A stretch of DNA of 64,000 bases, taken from Cryptomeria japonica (lineage: Eukaryota > Streptophyta > Pinopsida > Cupressales > Cupressaceae). The position numbers and the translations under genes were made by a program. Under the pieces are notes generated by a model that saw nothing but the letters and a program-made list of their open reading frames with translations, had not been told where the DNA came from and searched no databases. Where the stretch lies: NCBI RefSeq assembly GCF_030272615.1, contig NC_081415.1:264959925-265023924 (forward strand), read 5' to 3'. Below, piece by piece: positions 32,932 through 42,743 of this stretch (positions within the stretch are counted from its first letter, which is position 1; each line of letters starts with the position of its first letter).

Positions 32932-34082
32932 CCTTAGAGGGCTCCTTATGTATCAATTTGTACCATTTTGTATGATGATGTAGACACCTTCGAGTGATTT
33001 TAGCCATATGATTTTGACATCATTGTATCATGACACTTATGATTCTATATATGAGATGATTCATCTTTGCGGCAACTATATGCATGTGTACCTATGTGAT
33101 GAGATGTTTCATGATGTATGTTTCTATGTGATGGTTATGATATGGATGCAAATATGTATATGATGCAATGCAATATTTTTGTTCTTTTATGTTTTTATAG
33201 GTTATGCCAATGCAAATGTGAATGTATGAACTGCAAATGAATATGATAATGCAAATGATTATTTACATGATGAAAATGTAAAATGTGCTAACATGTGTTG
33301 TGTGCAGGATGTGATGTAATTGTGATGTCTATATGTATGTATGAAATGCTTAATATGTAATAATGCAGGTGCAACTACATGAAATGCAAATGTTTTTGGT
33401 GTGTCATTATACTCAGTCATGTGATAGTAGGTTATGACAATTGAGGCATATGTTCGACCCATAAAGTCATTGTACCTATTTGCATGTAGATAAGACAGTC
33501 ATAAACAAGGAATGCCCTAGTTCATACTAGACTCACAATGTCCTCATATCCTTGGACAAGTCATAGCATTACTAGGAGACAATCCACAAACAGCAAATAC
33601 AAATAGGTGACGATACCCCATCCTCACCTTTCTAGTCAAAGACATCCTAGAGATAGAATCTCTAGTCAGAGACATCCTGAAAAAGCTAAAAGACATGTCA
33701 CCAAGAGATAAAATCAAAAGAAAACCAAGACTCAACACCAGCATCCACTGTAGTCCTCAAGTTTAGTGTCTCTTGTCACTTGTATAAGTCTTATTTGATT
33801 GTGGTCACAATGTTTACTTTCACAAAAAGGATAGATAGCACAAAACCATATGTTGTCTGAGTCTATTGAAAGATTTGATTTTGTTGAAGCCCATTGTTGC
33901 TGTTGTCTCATCTGAAACTGACTGAATCCATGAAACTGATACTTTATTGTGGAGAAGATGAAACTTTATTGCGGATCTGTGATGCAAATGTTGCTTTATT
34001 GCGGATTGTGCGCAGATAGACTAAAGGAAGCTGGAAGAAACTGTACTCCTCGAAACATGTGATGTTCTTGTGAAATTCCACA
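32932..34082. other. Inner part of the left Tat arm, non-coding
   Basis: This is 3' untranslated Tat DNA, inverted relative to 37281-38553. It is rich in ATG-containing words (33020-33400). A 66-codon minus-strand frame (33744-33544) has an equally long counterpart at 37614-37814 (+). About 9 of 14 base differences there change the protein, so I do not regard it as a selected gene. The inverted homology ends near 34082. Confidence 0.7.
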
Positions 34083-34089
34083 AAAATAA

Positions 34090-35607
34090 ATGGTAGAGAT
34101 GTTCACCCAAAATGTTAACAAAGAGATTGGTTATGACTTACGGAAAGCTTGTTTGTCCACCTTCAAGGACGTCATTGAAAAAGGCTTAGCAACATAGAAG
34201 GTCCTAATTGAACAAGGAGTCATTAAGATATTCAAGGAAAACAAAGATGACTTTAAAGGAAAAGACAAGCCAAGATTTTGGAATAAAAACAAGAACACAG
34301 TCAATGATGGTGTTGTTGATGCCAATACAGTGCGACCCAAATTCATTTTTTCTGGATCAAATCAGGTGAATAATCAAACAACTTCTAAATCAGGAAGGAA
34401 GTACACTCCATTGGGAGAACCACTTGAGTTAGTTTTCAAAAAGCTAGTGGCAAACAAGGTAATCACTATTCTAGATTTTCCTCCATATGAACCAAAGGTT
34501 AAACCAAATTGGTGGAATGATGATGAATATTGTGAATTTCATAAGAGCAAGGGTCATAAGACAGGAAATTGTCATCGACAGAAGAACATCATACAAGATC
34601 TCATTGATAGAGATGACATTGAGATTGAAGGACACTCATCCAATCAAGAACATGAAATGTTTAAGGAACCATTCCCAAAGCATGACAAGGGAAAAGCTGC
34701 AGCCACAGATGACCAAACCAACTATACTAGAGCATCTTATAACTATGATTCAACCATCAATCACATCTCAATGGACAATTATGTCTCTACCATTATCATA
34801 AAGGACAAAACCCCTGAGAATTCTACCCAGAGACCCAAGATCATTCTAAAAGGAATTGGATCTTCTTCCGAACCTACCTCTGAATGTCATGTTACAACCC
34901 GCCGAGGTAAATTCACTTTGCAAGGTGCTCCAACTAAAAACACCGCTTCCTCATCAACCAAACCTGAGTATGACCTTGTAGAGCAGTTAGGGAAGACACC
35001 CACACTCATCTCCATACTTGAACTCTTGCGCATATCCCCTGCACATAAATCCATTCTTGACAAAATCTTGAGAGACACTGCCATCCCTACTAATCTGAAT
35101 GTGGACCAGTTTCAAGCCATGGTGGGATACCTTTCCATTCCACACTCCCTTACATTCACAGAAGTTGATGACACCTCTGTAAGTCAACCACATAATGCAC
35201 CTTTACACATTGAAGCCTTCATACACAAACATAGAATCAAACGAGTCCTAATAGATGGAGGAGCAAGTCTAAACATTTGTACATTGAGCACTATTAAACA
35301 ATTGGGATATTCAGACAAAGCTGTGAATTCTACAAACAAAATTACTATCAAAGCATATGATGATGGAGAGCGTTCATCCAAGGGTACAATCACCTTACCT
35401 CTCAGAGTTGGGCTAGTTACAAAGGATGTGGTTTGTCAAGTACTTGATCTTGATCTCACATACAACATATTGCTAGGACATCCTTGGATTCATGAAATGA
35501 GTGCAGTCCCATCTACATATCATCGACGTATCAAGTTCCCTCACAATGGAGTTGAAGTGACCGTCAAAGCTGACCCAAATCCATTCATATATTGCCACAA
35601 TCTGTGA
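34090..35607 (+). pseudogene. gag-pro: Tat-lineage gag C-terminus and aspartic protease
   Basis: The first part (34090-34329) is readable with one stop at 34191 and lacks the gag N-terminus. The clean frame 34330-35607 (425 codons) follows: LGEPLELVFKKLV; a Tat-type knuckle CEFHKSKGHKTGNC (about 34531); a variable linker; the capsid-protease connector with QLGKTPTLISILELLRIS; and the protease with VLIDGGASLNICTLSTIKQLG-like sequence. The active site D-G-G is at about 35255, with the downstream box YNILLGHPWIH and AVPSTYHRRIKF (about 35460-35545). This order and the DGGAS variant are typical of the Tat/Ogre branch of Ty3/gypsy. It ends at TGA 35605-35607, but the same frame continues. Confidence 0.92.
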
Positions 35608-36804
35608 CCTAGATCAGAAATAACAATCCCAGTCAATCGAGAAGTTGTTCCATCTTCAACTTATGTGGATACATAATCCTTGAAAGCTTCTACATCAAAG
35701 CAAGTAGAGCTCAAAGAAAAATTCAAGATTAAAGATCTGGGATGTGGTGAGTATATCTTTCATGTTGATCAACTCCCACTATCTCCTAAGGTATTCAGTC
35801 AACGGGAACAATCTACAAACAATTTGCAATGTCAAGGAACTGGGTGTGAACCACCTAGTGTTGTGGCTACTAAGTCTGAATGCAAATCTCCTTTAGTGGT
35901 GCAAGCATCTCTTGATATCAACAGTCCTAAGAGTGGTTCCAGCAAAGAATATGTTGAGCATATCGCCAGCCCTCTTGAAAGCTCACATAGCCTTACCATA
36001 TCATCCACTCATTCCATTTCCACTCCGCTCCCAGACTTGGATCAACAAGAATTACAAAAGCCCTTACTTATTGGGGATCAAAAAAGAAGATTTGAAAAGA
36101 AAAATCTAAAAGTCAAAAATAAAGAAAAGTCCTTCAGTCCAAATCAAAATCAAAAGCTATTGGACTCTACAAAAATTAAAGTCAAGGATAAAAATCCTAT
36201 GAAAGAAAAAGAACAAGAGTTGATCTCCCCTAATATCAAAATAACTGGGGGCAAAAGTTCTACAATTTCAAGTCAAAAATCATACTTGTTGATCCTAAGT
36301 CTCCATCATGCCATCTTACTTTCACTTCTTTTCACAATCATAAGCCTTCATCACTCATCCACTTGTTCCACACATCCTTCCCCTTCTGGTGATACATCAT
36401 GGACCTTTAATGGAACTTTCTTGAAGGACTTTGTTGTCAGGGATGCCCAAACTTCTTTAGGTGACACGCATACGGGCCTGTATAGTCCACACACTAGTAA
36501 TTCTATCTTAGTTCCTTTATCAAGGAAGACAGTCACTCAAGCTACACATCATTCAGTCAAGGAATGTTGTAGTTACAATCATAAGGTTAAGCCTCACACA
36601 TTTGAGGTGGGTGCCTTAGTTCTCAAATAAAATCCTAAAAATCGGCAAGACGGAGAGAAGAAGGGCAAGTTCAAACCAAACTGGCTTGGTACTTACATCA
36701 TTACAGCAGCATATGGATCTGGGGCATATCAACTCTCAACTACAGAAGGTGAACCTTTGGAGGATCCTATCAACAGCATGCACCTTGGCAGGTTTTACAC
36801 ATAG
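35608..36804 (+). pseudogene. pol: Tat polyprotein tail: unidentified segment fused to integrase C-terminus
   Basis: The frame is the same as gag-protease, with stops at 35605, 35671 and 36628. The first about 300 codons are Ser, Lys and Pro rich with a hydrophobic stretch (YLLILSLHHAILLSLLFTII, about 36282-36341) and match no domain I know. The last about 75 codons are the Tat integrase C-terminus: HTFEVGALVLK, then FKPNWLGTYIITAAYGSGAY, QLSTTEGEPL and MHLGRFYT before TAG at 36802. RT, RNase H and the integrase core are absent, yet the frame is kept from protease to tail. This suggests an ancestral in-frame deletion or replacement in a non-autonomous family. Confidence 0.85.
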
Positions 36805-37280
36805 CTCTTCAGAGTATCCTAATTCAAAAAACACAAAAAAAAATTCAAAAATTTCAAAAATACAAAAAAAATTATTAAACAAAAAAATCGTTACTTGGTG
36901 AAAACCTGGCAAACAGGCGCCTCGTGACACCAAAAAAAACATTGAAAAATCAAAAAAAGTAAAGAGAAATAATTTCGTCCAACAGTGAAAACCACTTCGA
37001 TGGTGCCCTAGGCAAGTACCATGGTGAAAACTGGGTCACCAACACCATGCGTAGAGACATTGCTCCTCCCTCCTTCAGGATTCACTTTCATCCTTTCACT
37101 TTGCACACACTCACAACCTATTCGTTCATAATAAACTTACCCATTCCCATCATGGCTTGTTATTGATCTACCCAAGATTGGTTAGCCATTCATAATAAAC
37201 CTCCCTTTTCACCTCCCTTTCCATCCATAATAAATCAGATCCTATCTATGGCTAAGGCAAATCCTACGTCTAGTGATGGG
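36805..37280 (+). other. Tat 3' untranslated region
   Basis: It follows the integrase tail. It contains A-rich DNA and the GGTGAAAACCTGGCAAACAG-like motif with a later variant GGTGAAAACTGGGTCACC, which I associate with the region after pol in Tat elements. No gene. Confidence 0.7.
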
Positions 37281-38407
37281 TGTGGAACTGAGAACATCAC
37301 ATGTTTCGAAGGGTACAGTTTCTTCCAGCTTCCTTTAGTCTATCCACGCACAATCCGCAATAAAGCAACATTTGCATCACAAATCCGCAGTAAATTTTCA
37401 TCTTCTCCGCAATAAAGTATCATTTTCATGGATTCAGTCAGTTTCAGATGAGACAGCAGCAACAATGGGCTTCAACAAAATCAAATCTTTCAACAGACTC
37501 AGACAACATATGGTTTAGTGCTATCTATCCTTTTTGTGAAAGTAAACATTGTGACCACAATCAAATAGACTTATACAAGTGACAAGAGACACTAAACTTG
37601 AGGACTACAGTGGATGTTGGTGTCGAGTCTTGGTTTTCTTTTGATTTTATCTTTTGGTGACATATCTTTTAGCTTTTCCAGGATGTCTCTAACTAGAGAT
37701 TTTATCTCCAGGATGTCTTTGACTAGAAAGGCGAGGATGGGGTATCGTCACCTATTTGTATTTGTTGTCTGTGGATTGTCTTTTAGTAATGCTATGACTT
37801 GTCCAACGATATGAGGACACTGTGAGTCTAGTATGAACTGGGGCATTCTTTGTTTGTGACTGTCTTATCTCCATGCAAACAGGTACAATGACTTTCTGGG
37901 TCAAACATATGCCTCGATTGTCATAACCTACTTGCCATAATAAAGCTCAATGATGATAACGCACAAGAAGCTCTTTCACTTTCATATCTTCTATCTTTCA
38001 TCCCCCTTTCTTGATTGACTTCCATCGTCCTTCTCGAGTCCGCGTAGCCTGCTATCACATGACTGAGTATAATGACACACCAAAAATATTTACATTTCAT
38101 GTAGTTGCACCTGCATTACCACATATCTCATTTCATACATACATATAGATATCACAATTGCATCACATCCTGCACACAACACATGTTAGCACATCTTACA
38201 TTTTCATCATGTAAATAGTTCTTTGCATTATCATATTCATCTGCATTTCATACATTCACATTTGCATTGACATAACATATTAAAAACATAAAAGAACAAA
38301 AATATTGCATTTCATTATGTACATATTTGCATCCATATCATAAGCATCACATAAGAACATCTCATCACATAGGTACACATGCATATAATTGTTGCAAAGA
38401 TGAATCA

Positions 38408-38448
<41 letters not shown>

Positions 38449-38553
38449 TTCATGATACAATGATGTCAAAATCATATGGCTACAATCACCCGCAGGTGTC
38501 TACATCATCATACAAAAATGGTACAATACTGATACATAGGGAGCCCTCTATGG
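37281..38553 (+). other. Inner part of the right Tat arm, non-coding
   Basis: Inverted copy of 32932-34082 with mostly transition differences. It contains an (AT)n run at 38412-38446. No supported gene. Confidence 0.7.
38412..38446. repeat. (AT)n microsatellite, about 35 bp
   Basis: Pure AT dinucleotide run within the right arm; the left arm has only a short TATATATGA here, so it expanded after the arms separated. Confidence 0.95.
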
Positions 38554-39111
38554 CTATGATGAATTCCCTCCCTCAAAGCCGGCTGGCCTTGATGGAGTCT
38601 AAGCCCTAGAAGGACCTACCCCAAGATCATCTCTCCTGGCCCCTGTGTCCTCTGCAGCCACCCCTCGTGTCGCCCTATTCGGACAGAGGAACCCACTGAT
38701 AACTCCTGCCAACACTGTTGGTAGTGCTAATCCTGTCTGTGTCATCGTGTCCCATGCCACGTGTCCAGCCCTCATCTCTAGTCCTGGATCCTAGAACACT
38801 CGTTTAAGGGCATCTCTGTCTCCATCTCAATCATATGGAATCAGTTCCCCATCGATCAGTATCTGCAGAATCCTGTATACATCCTCCAGAGTGACTGTCA
38901 TCTCCCCCATCGGCAAATGAAAAGTGCAAGTCTCAAAGTGCCACCTCTCCGCCAGTGCAATCAGCAATCCCATGTTCGCCCAAAACTCAGGCACATACAG
39001 AATATGTCTCAATCCCATAGCCTCAATTGCAGCTTGGTCCTCGGCTGTCAACTCAGGTCACAACCTCTGAGTCGATGGGAATCTCTCCCGTGACTCCAGC
39101 ATAGGCAAATA
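38554..39111 (-). pseudogene. Plant mobile domain (PMD) frame, right arm, antisense to LTR B
   Basis: This is the counterpart of the left-arm frame. Minus-strand reading from about 39111 gives LTAEDQAAIEAMGLRH, FWANMGLLIALAERWH and TFHLPMGEMTVTLEDVYRIL. A stop (TGA) at about 39052 lies just before LTAED, another follows at about 38826, and one occurs in place of Gln near 38787. The end (RATRGVAAEDTGARRD) is intact. Both arms keep the PMD frame antisense to the LTR, so the arrangement predates the inversion. It is known that Tat elements of other plants carry extra, sometimes antisense, frames between pol and the 3' LTR. Confidence 0.85.
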
Positions 39112-39139
39112 CTCCTGCAGTCACACAAATCAATCATCT

Positions 39140-39365
39140 CAGTCCTAGTGACACTCACTATTCATCACAAAGTGTTGCTTCTATCCTAGTGGTACTCCCT
39201 GTTCATCACAAAGTACTACGTGTTTGGCACTCCGTGTTCATCACAAAGTGCTGCTCACATTTGCACTCACTATTCATCACAAATTGTTGCTCATATTTTA
39301 GTACTCCCTGTTCATCACAAAGTACTATATCTTGGTACTCACTGTTCATCACAAAGTACCTTGAT
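39140..39365 (-). repeat. Minisatellite, six copies, 34-40 bp unit (right arm)
   Basis: CTGTTCATCACAAAGTACTA-like words recur, inverted relative to 32125-32345 and with the same copy number. Confidence 0.9.
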
Positions 39366-40164
39366 CTATCTTATCCTAGGGCCTATGCTTGAGTGAATCC
39401 TCTTGAGAAGTTTCCTAATTGGCAACGTATGTTCTATCACAAAATTGTCAATCCTAGCCCTATTTGTTATCCTAGTCTTCCCTAGAGGACCTGCTTGAGT
39501 GTATCCTCTCAGCAGCTTATCCAATCGATAGCGTATGTTCATCACAGAACTGTCAATTTGATCTAGAAGACACAAATTCACATTTTTTGGACACAAACGT
39601 GCTTTCATGACATAAACGCTCTTTTAGATCGCATAAATGCGCCTGTCACCAACGCAGACGCGCCTACACATTTTTGACATTTTTTGAACCCTATTCTAAG
39701 CACATTTATTACTCTACCTAGCATGCATTAATGACAACAATAAATGCATCAAAGTACAAGGAAGTTTTGTGGTACTTACTGGCTCTCCTGCCTCTGCTGG
39801 CCTCTGAAATCAGCGAACGCGATCAAATCTGTGAGCCATTGCCATCGCAGCTGACTGATGTTGCTCTATCTCTCTCTGCACTTTGATCTCTTGGATGTGT
39901 GGATGATAATGAGGATGTTTTCCCCTCGTGGTCTATCTTATAGACTACCCTAGCCCTAGTCTCTTGTGTCAGTCTTCGTTATCCCGTGACTTCGTCACTT
40001 TATCTGGTCAGTCCATTCTAGCCTTTCTTTCTTATCGAGAGATTGTCTGTGGTCTTTTCACACATTTTCATCCAATCTCTCGAGGGGGCATATCATTCCT
40101 ATCTTGGGGCAACTTTGTATCAGTTCATCTTATCTTCTTTGAAACAACGCGACAAGCCGCATTG

Positions 40165-40182
40165 TCTCAAAGAGGGGCAAAA
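40165..40182 (+). promoter_or_regulatory. Polypurine tract before LTR B
   Basis: CAAAGAGGGGCAAAA directly precedes TGTAGACACC, marking LTR B as a 3' LTR. Confidence 0.92.
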
Positions 40183-40900
40183 TGTAGACACCCAAAATTG
40201 TCCAGTCTAATTAAATAAATGTTTTATTTATTTAATTATCTAAGCTTAATTCTTCTATTAATTAAATAAATCTTTATTTATTTAATTAATTCATTTATCC
40301 TCTTCTAGCCTTATTTCTCATTTAAATAAATACATTTATTTATTTAAATTATCATTTTCCTAAATTAAATAAATATCTTATTTATTTAATTGATCTCACT
40401 CCTTCTATTAATTAATTTATTTAATTAATTCATTAACCTTTTCTACCCATGACACATGTCATTCATCTCTTAATTCATACACTACCTACCCCTTTCATTA
40501 TTTTATTATTTCTTTTACCTACCCTCTAATCATAGCCGACCTCCTTTTACACCTCTCAATCTTATCCCTCCATTATCAAACCCCCCCATTGACTACTTGA
40601 CTACACTACGCTTTTGAACATAGGCAATCCTACTTGCAACCACATTTCGTTCTTTGTTGAGCTCTTGTGCACATAAAATCTGAGAGCAAATATATCAAGC
40701 AAAATCAATGGAGATAGGAAGAATGGAGATCCAAACCCTATTGGACATGTGATGGTATAATCTTTGTGATTTCATTTGATTTGCATTGTCTTAGGTAATC
40801 TTCATATGTTATGGTGGATCTTTGTTGTTGTTAGGCTAGGGTTTTGTGGTTGAATTCATTTAGTCTTTCAACATTGTTGTATCCATTTTCACCATAAACA
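40183..40900 (+). repeat. LTR B (718 bp, plus orientation)
   Basis: It starts TGTAGACACCCAAAATTG and ends TTCACCATAAACA. It is the same family as LTR A but lacks a segment of about 45 bases near 40570 that in LTR A contains the TATATAAG box, which accounts for most of the length difference. Confidence 0.92.
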
Positions 40901-40905
40901 TTTGT

Positions 40906-40924
40906 GGAATTTTAGGTGTCTACA
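40906..40924 (-). repeat. 19-base stub of a third LTR start (minus orientation)
   Basis: On the minus strand it reads TGTAGACACCTAAAATTCC and then runs, after a few bases, straight into the reversed end of LTR B. It is the surviving start of the 5' LTR of the minus-strand element and adjoins the CCAAC target duplication. Confidence 0.7.
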
Positions 40925-41119
40925 CCAACCATCATGGTGCGTTTGTAGGCTCTTTAGGTGGAGGAGTTATCTGTACATCAGGTGAAGTGACAATGACCAA
41001 GGTGTTCATGGGATCTTGTCGGATTTCCTCTTCCTTGCTCATGTCCATTTCTTGCATCTCAGGCTCATCCAGATCCTTTGGATCCATTGTTTCCTCAATC
41101 TCTTCACTAGGGTTTAGGT
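40925..41119 (-). pseudogene. Acidic exon of the minus-strand repetitive gene
   Basis: The minus-strand frame opens after a plausible splice acceptor (CTTGTTGTAG before 41119). It reads LNPSEEIEETMDPKDLDEPE, then a Met, Glu and Asp rich stretch, and VQITPPPKEPTNAP before a TGA at about 40936. The open frame further upstream (to 41297) reads inverted-repeat DNA and is probably intron. The Tat inverted repeat then interrupts the exon; the sequence beyond it at 30653 continues in a comparable acidic/basic style. It is dead as it stands. Confidence 0.45.
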
Positions 41120-41285
41120 CTACAACAAGGGTATGTGCAAGATCATGGGGGGCCAAAAAGTGGCAATGGAAAAAAAATGCGTTTTCAACCTTCCCAAAAA
41201 AGCCAAAATCCGCTTTGACTTTTTGTTTAGGTCGGGTGAAATTTGAATTTGGTTTGGTAATACCAAACCAAATCGGATATCCGAT

Positions 41286-41340
41286 TTGTGATGTCACTAT
41301 TGTGATGTCACCATTGTGATGTCACTATTGTGATATCATA
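41286..41340 (+). repeat. Short tandem repeat, about 15-bp unit, four copies
   Basis: TTGTGATGTCACTAT is repeated with single changes (CCATT, TATCAT) within the left inverted repeat; TGATGTCA-like palindromes are included. Confidence 0.85.
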
Positions 41341-41639
41341 CTTTTCAAATCGGATTTCCGATTTTATCAACATAAAAAAAAATAGTTTAGTAAAATGGGC
41401 ATAACTTTTGCGTTTCTTATCGAAATTTTGATTTTTTACAGGCGTTGGAAAGGAAATTCATAGACCTATCAAATGGATGAGGTATTTTTATTATATTATA
41501 GACCAAAAATTAATTATAATCATTTGAAGTTAGTCCTTCAATTTTAAAACTTTAAATACTCACAAACTTAGCATACAAAGTCTCATTTTTTTTTCCTATC
41601 ACCTCCTTTATCTATCACTTGTCTATCTATACTTATATA

Positions 41640-42740
41640 ATAGATTTTATATATCTTTTTCTTCTCTACTTATGTCACTTATTTTCTCATTCCATGTAGA
41701 TAAATAAATTCCCAAGTTACATGCATCTCTGCATATATCTCCATCTTTCTATTCATATCTCTCCCTCTCCCACTCCATCATTGTCACTCCTTATTTCTAT
41801 ATTTCTCTCTAATAATCTCTCTTCTCTCTATTTATCTCCCTCCTTTGTCTTATTCTACCTATACTTATATATTACTTGTCTCTATCACCTCCTTTCTCTC
41901 ACTGTCTTATCCCCTCTCTTTCTATATCCCTATAGATTTTTCTTCATGTATATTTATATCTCATTATCTCTAAATCTCACTTATTCACTCCATCTCTCCC
42001 TCCATTTGTCTTACTCTCTCTATCACATTCTATCCATATCTATCTCTATCTCCATCTTCACATCTCCATCTCTTTCCCTATCAATCTCTCTTTTTATATG
42101 TTCCTCTATCTTTATATATATTCCTCTATACATGATTAATCTACTTCTTTGTCTCTTCCTCTATTGCCCTCTTGAAGTATCTTTCCCTTTCTCTACTTTT
42201 ATCTCTTTATTTACTCCATCTTTATATATCTTTTTCTCTCTCCCAACATCCTTCTCTATAGTGCCTTTATATATCTCTATATCTTCCTCTTTTTCTCTCT
42301 CCCTCTCTATCTATCCCTATCTATAATCTCTATCTCTCTTTCTCACTCTCTTTCACTATCTATATATCTCTATCTATCAATATTTCTCTTCCTTTATATC
42401 TCTCTATCTCTTCCTTTTTTTATCTCTCTTTACCCCTCTCTATCCATTTTTCTTCATCTCTTCATATATTTATCTTTGTCTTTACCTCTCTCTTTCTCTA
42501 TATCTATTCACCTCCCTCTCCCTTTATCTTCATTTTTTATCTATATCTTCATCTCTCCTTTTCAATTTCTAGATATGTCTACCTCTTTCTATCCATCCTT
42601 GTCCTTTAGTTTTTCTCCCTCTCACTTCATACTCTTTAATATCTATATCTCTATTTATGTCCTTGTCCTTTAGTTCTTTTCCCTCTCTTTAGTTCTTCAT
42701 CTCTCTTCACCCTTATATCTCTCCTTATTTGAAAATTAGT
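41640..42740 (+). repeat. Pyrimidine-rich (TCTC/TATC) low-complexity tract, 1.1 kb
   Basis: Continuous CTCTCTATCTATCTCC-like DNA on the + strand. The long Ser/Leu/Ile frame across 41721-42326 and a second at 42476-42673 come from this composition and are not genes. Confidence 0.93.
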
Positions 42741-42743
42741 ATA

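Larger units (their letters stand above)
30654..40924 (-). mobile_element. Giant inverted repeat of Tat-type gypsy sequence
   Basis: The outer limits have a near-perfect target duplication: CCAAA at 30649-30653 and CCAAC at 40925-40929. Left arm 30654-34082 and right arm 37281-40900 are inverted copies (about 88-93% identical where compared); the spacer 34083-37280 carries gag-protease-integrase-tail sequence on the + strand. Both arms run from Tat 3' untranslated DNA through an antisense PMD frame and polypurine tract to an LTR pointing outward. A 19-base stub of a third, minus-strand LTR start closes the right end (40906-40924). A minus-strand element invaded by a + strand relative, followed by a large internal deletion, would explain this. 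Confidence 0.75.

Noticed and set aside
41721-42326. A 201-codon + frame rich in Ser, Leu and Ile
   Set aside because: It lies wholly in a CTCTCT/TATC low-complexity tract where stops are rare by composition; no domain and no non-repetitive stretch.
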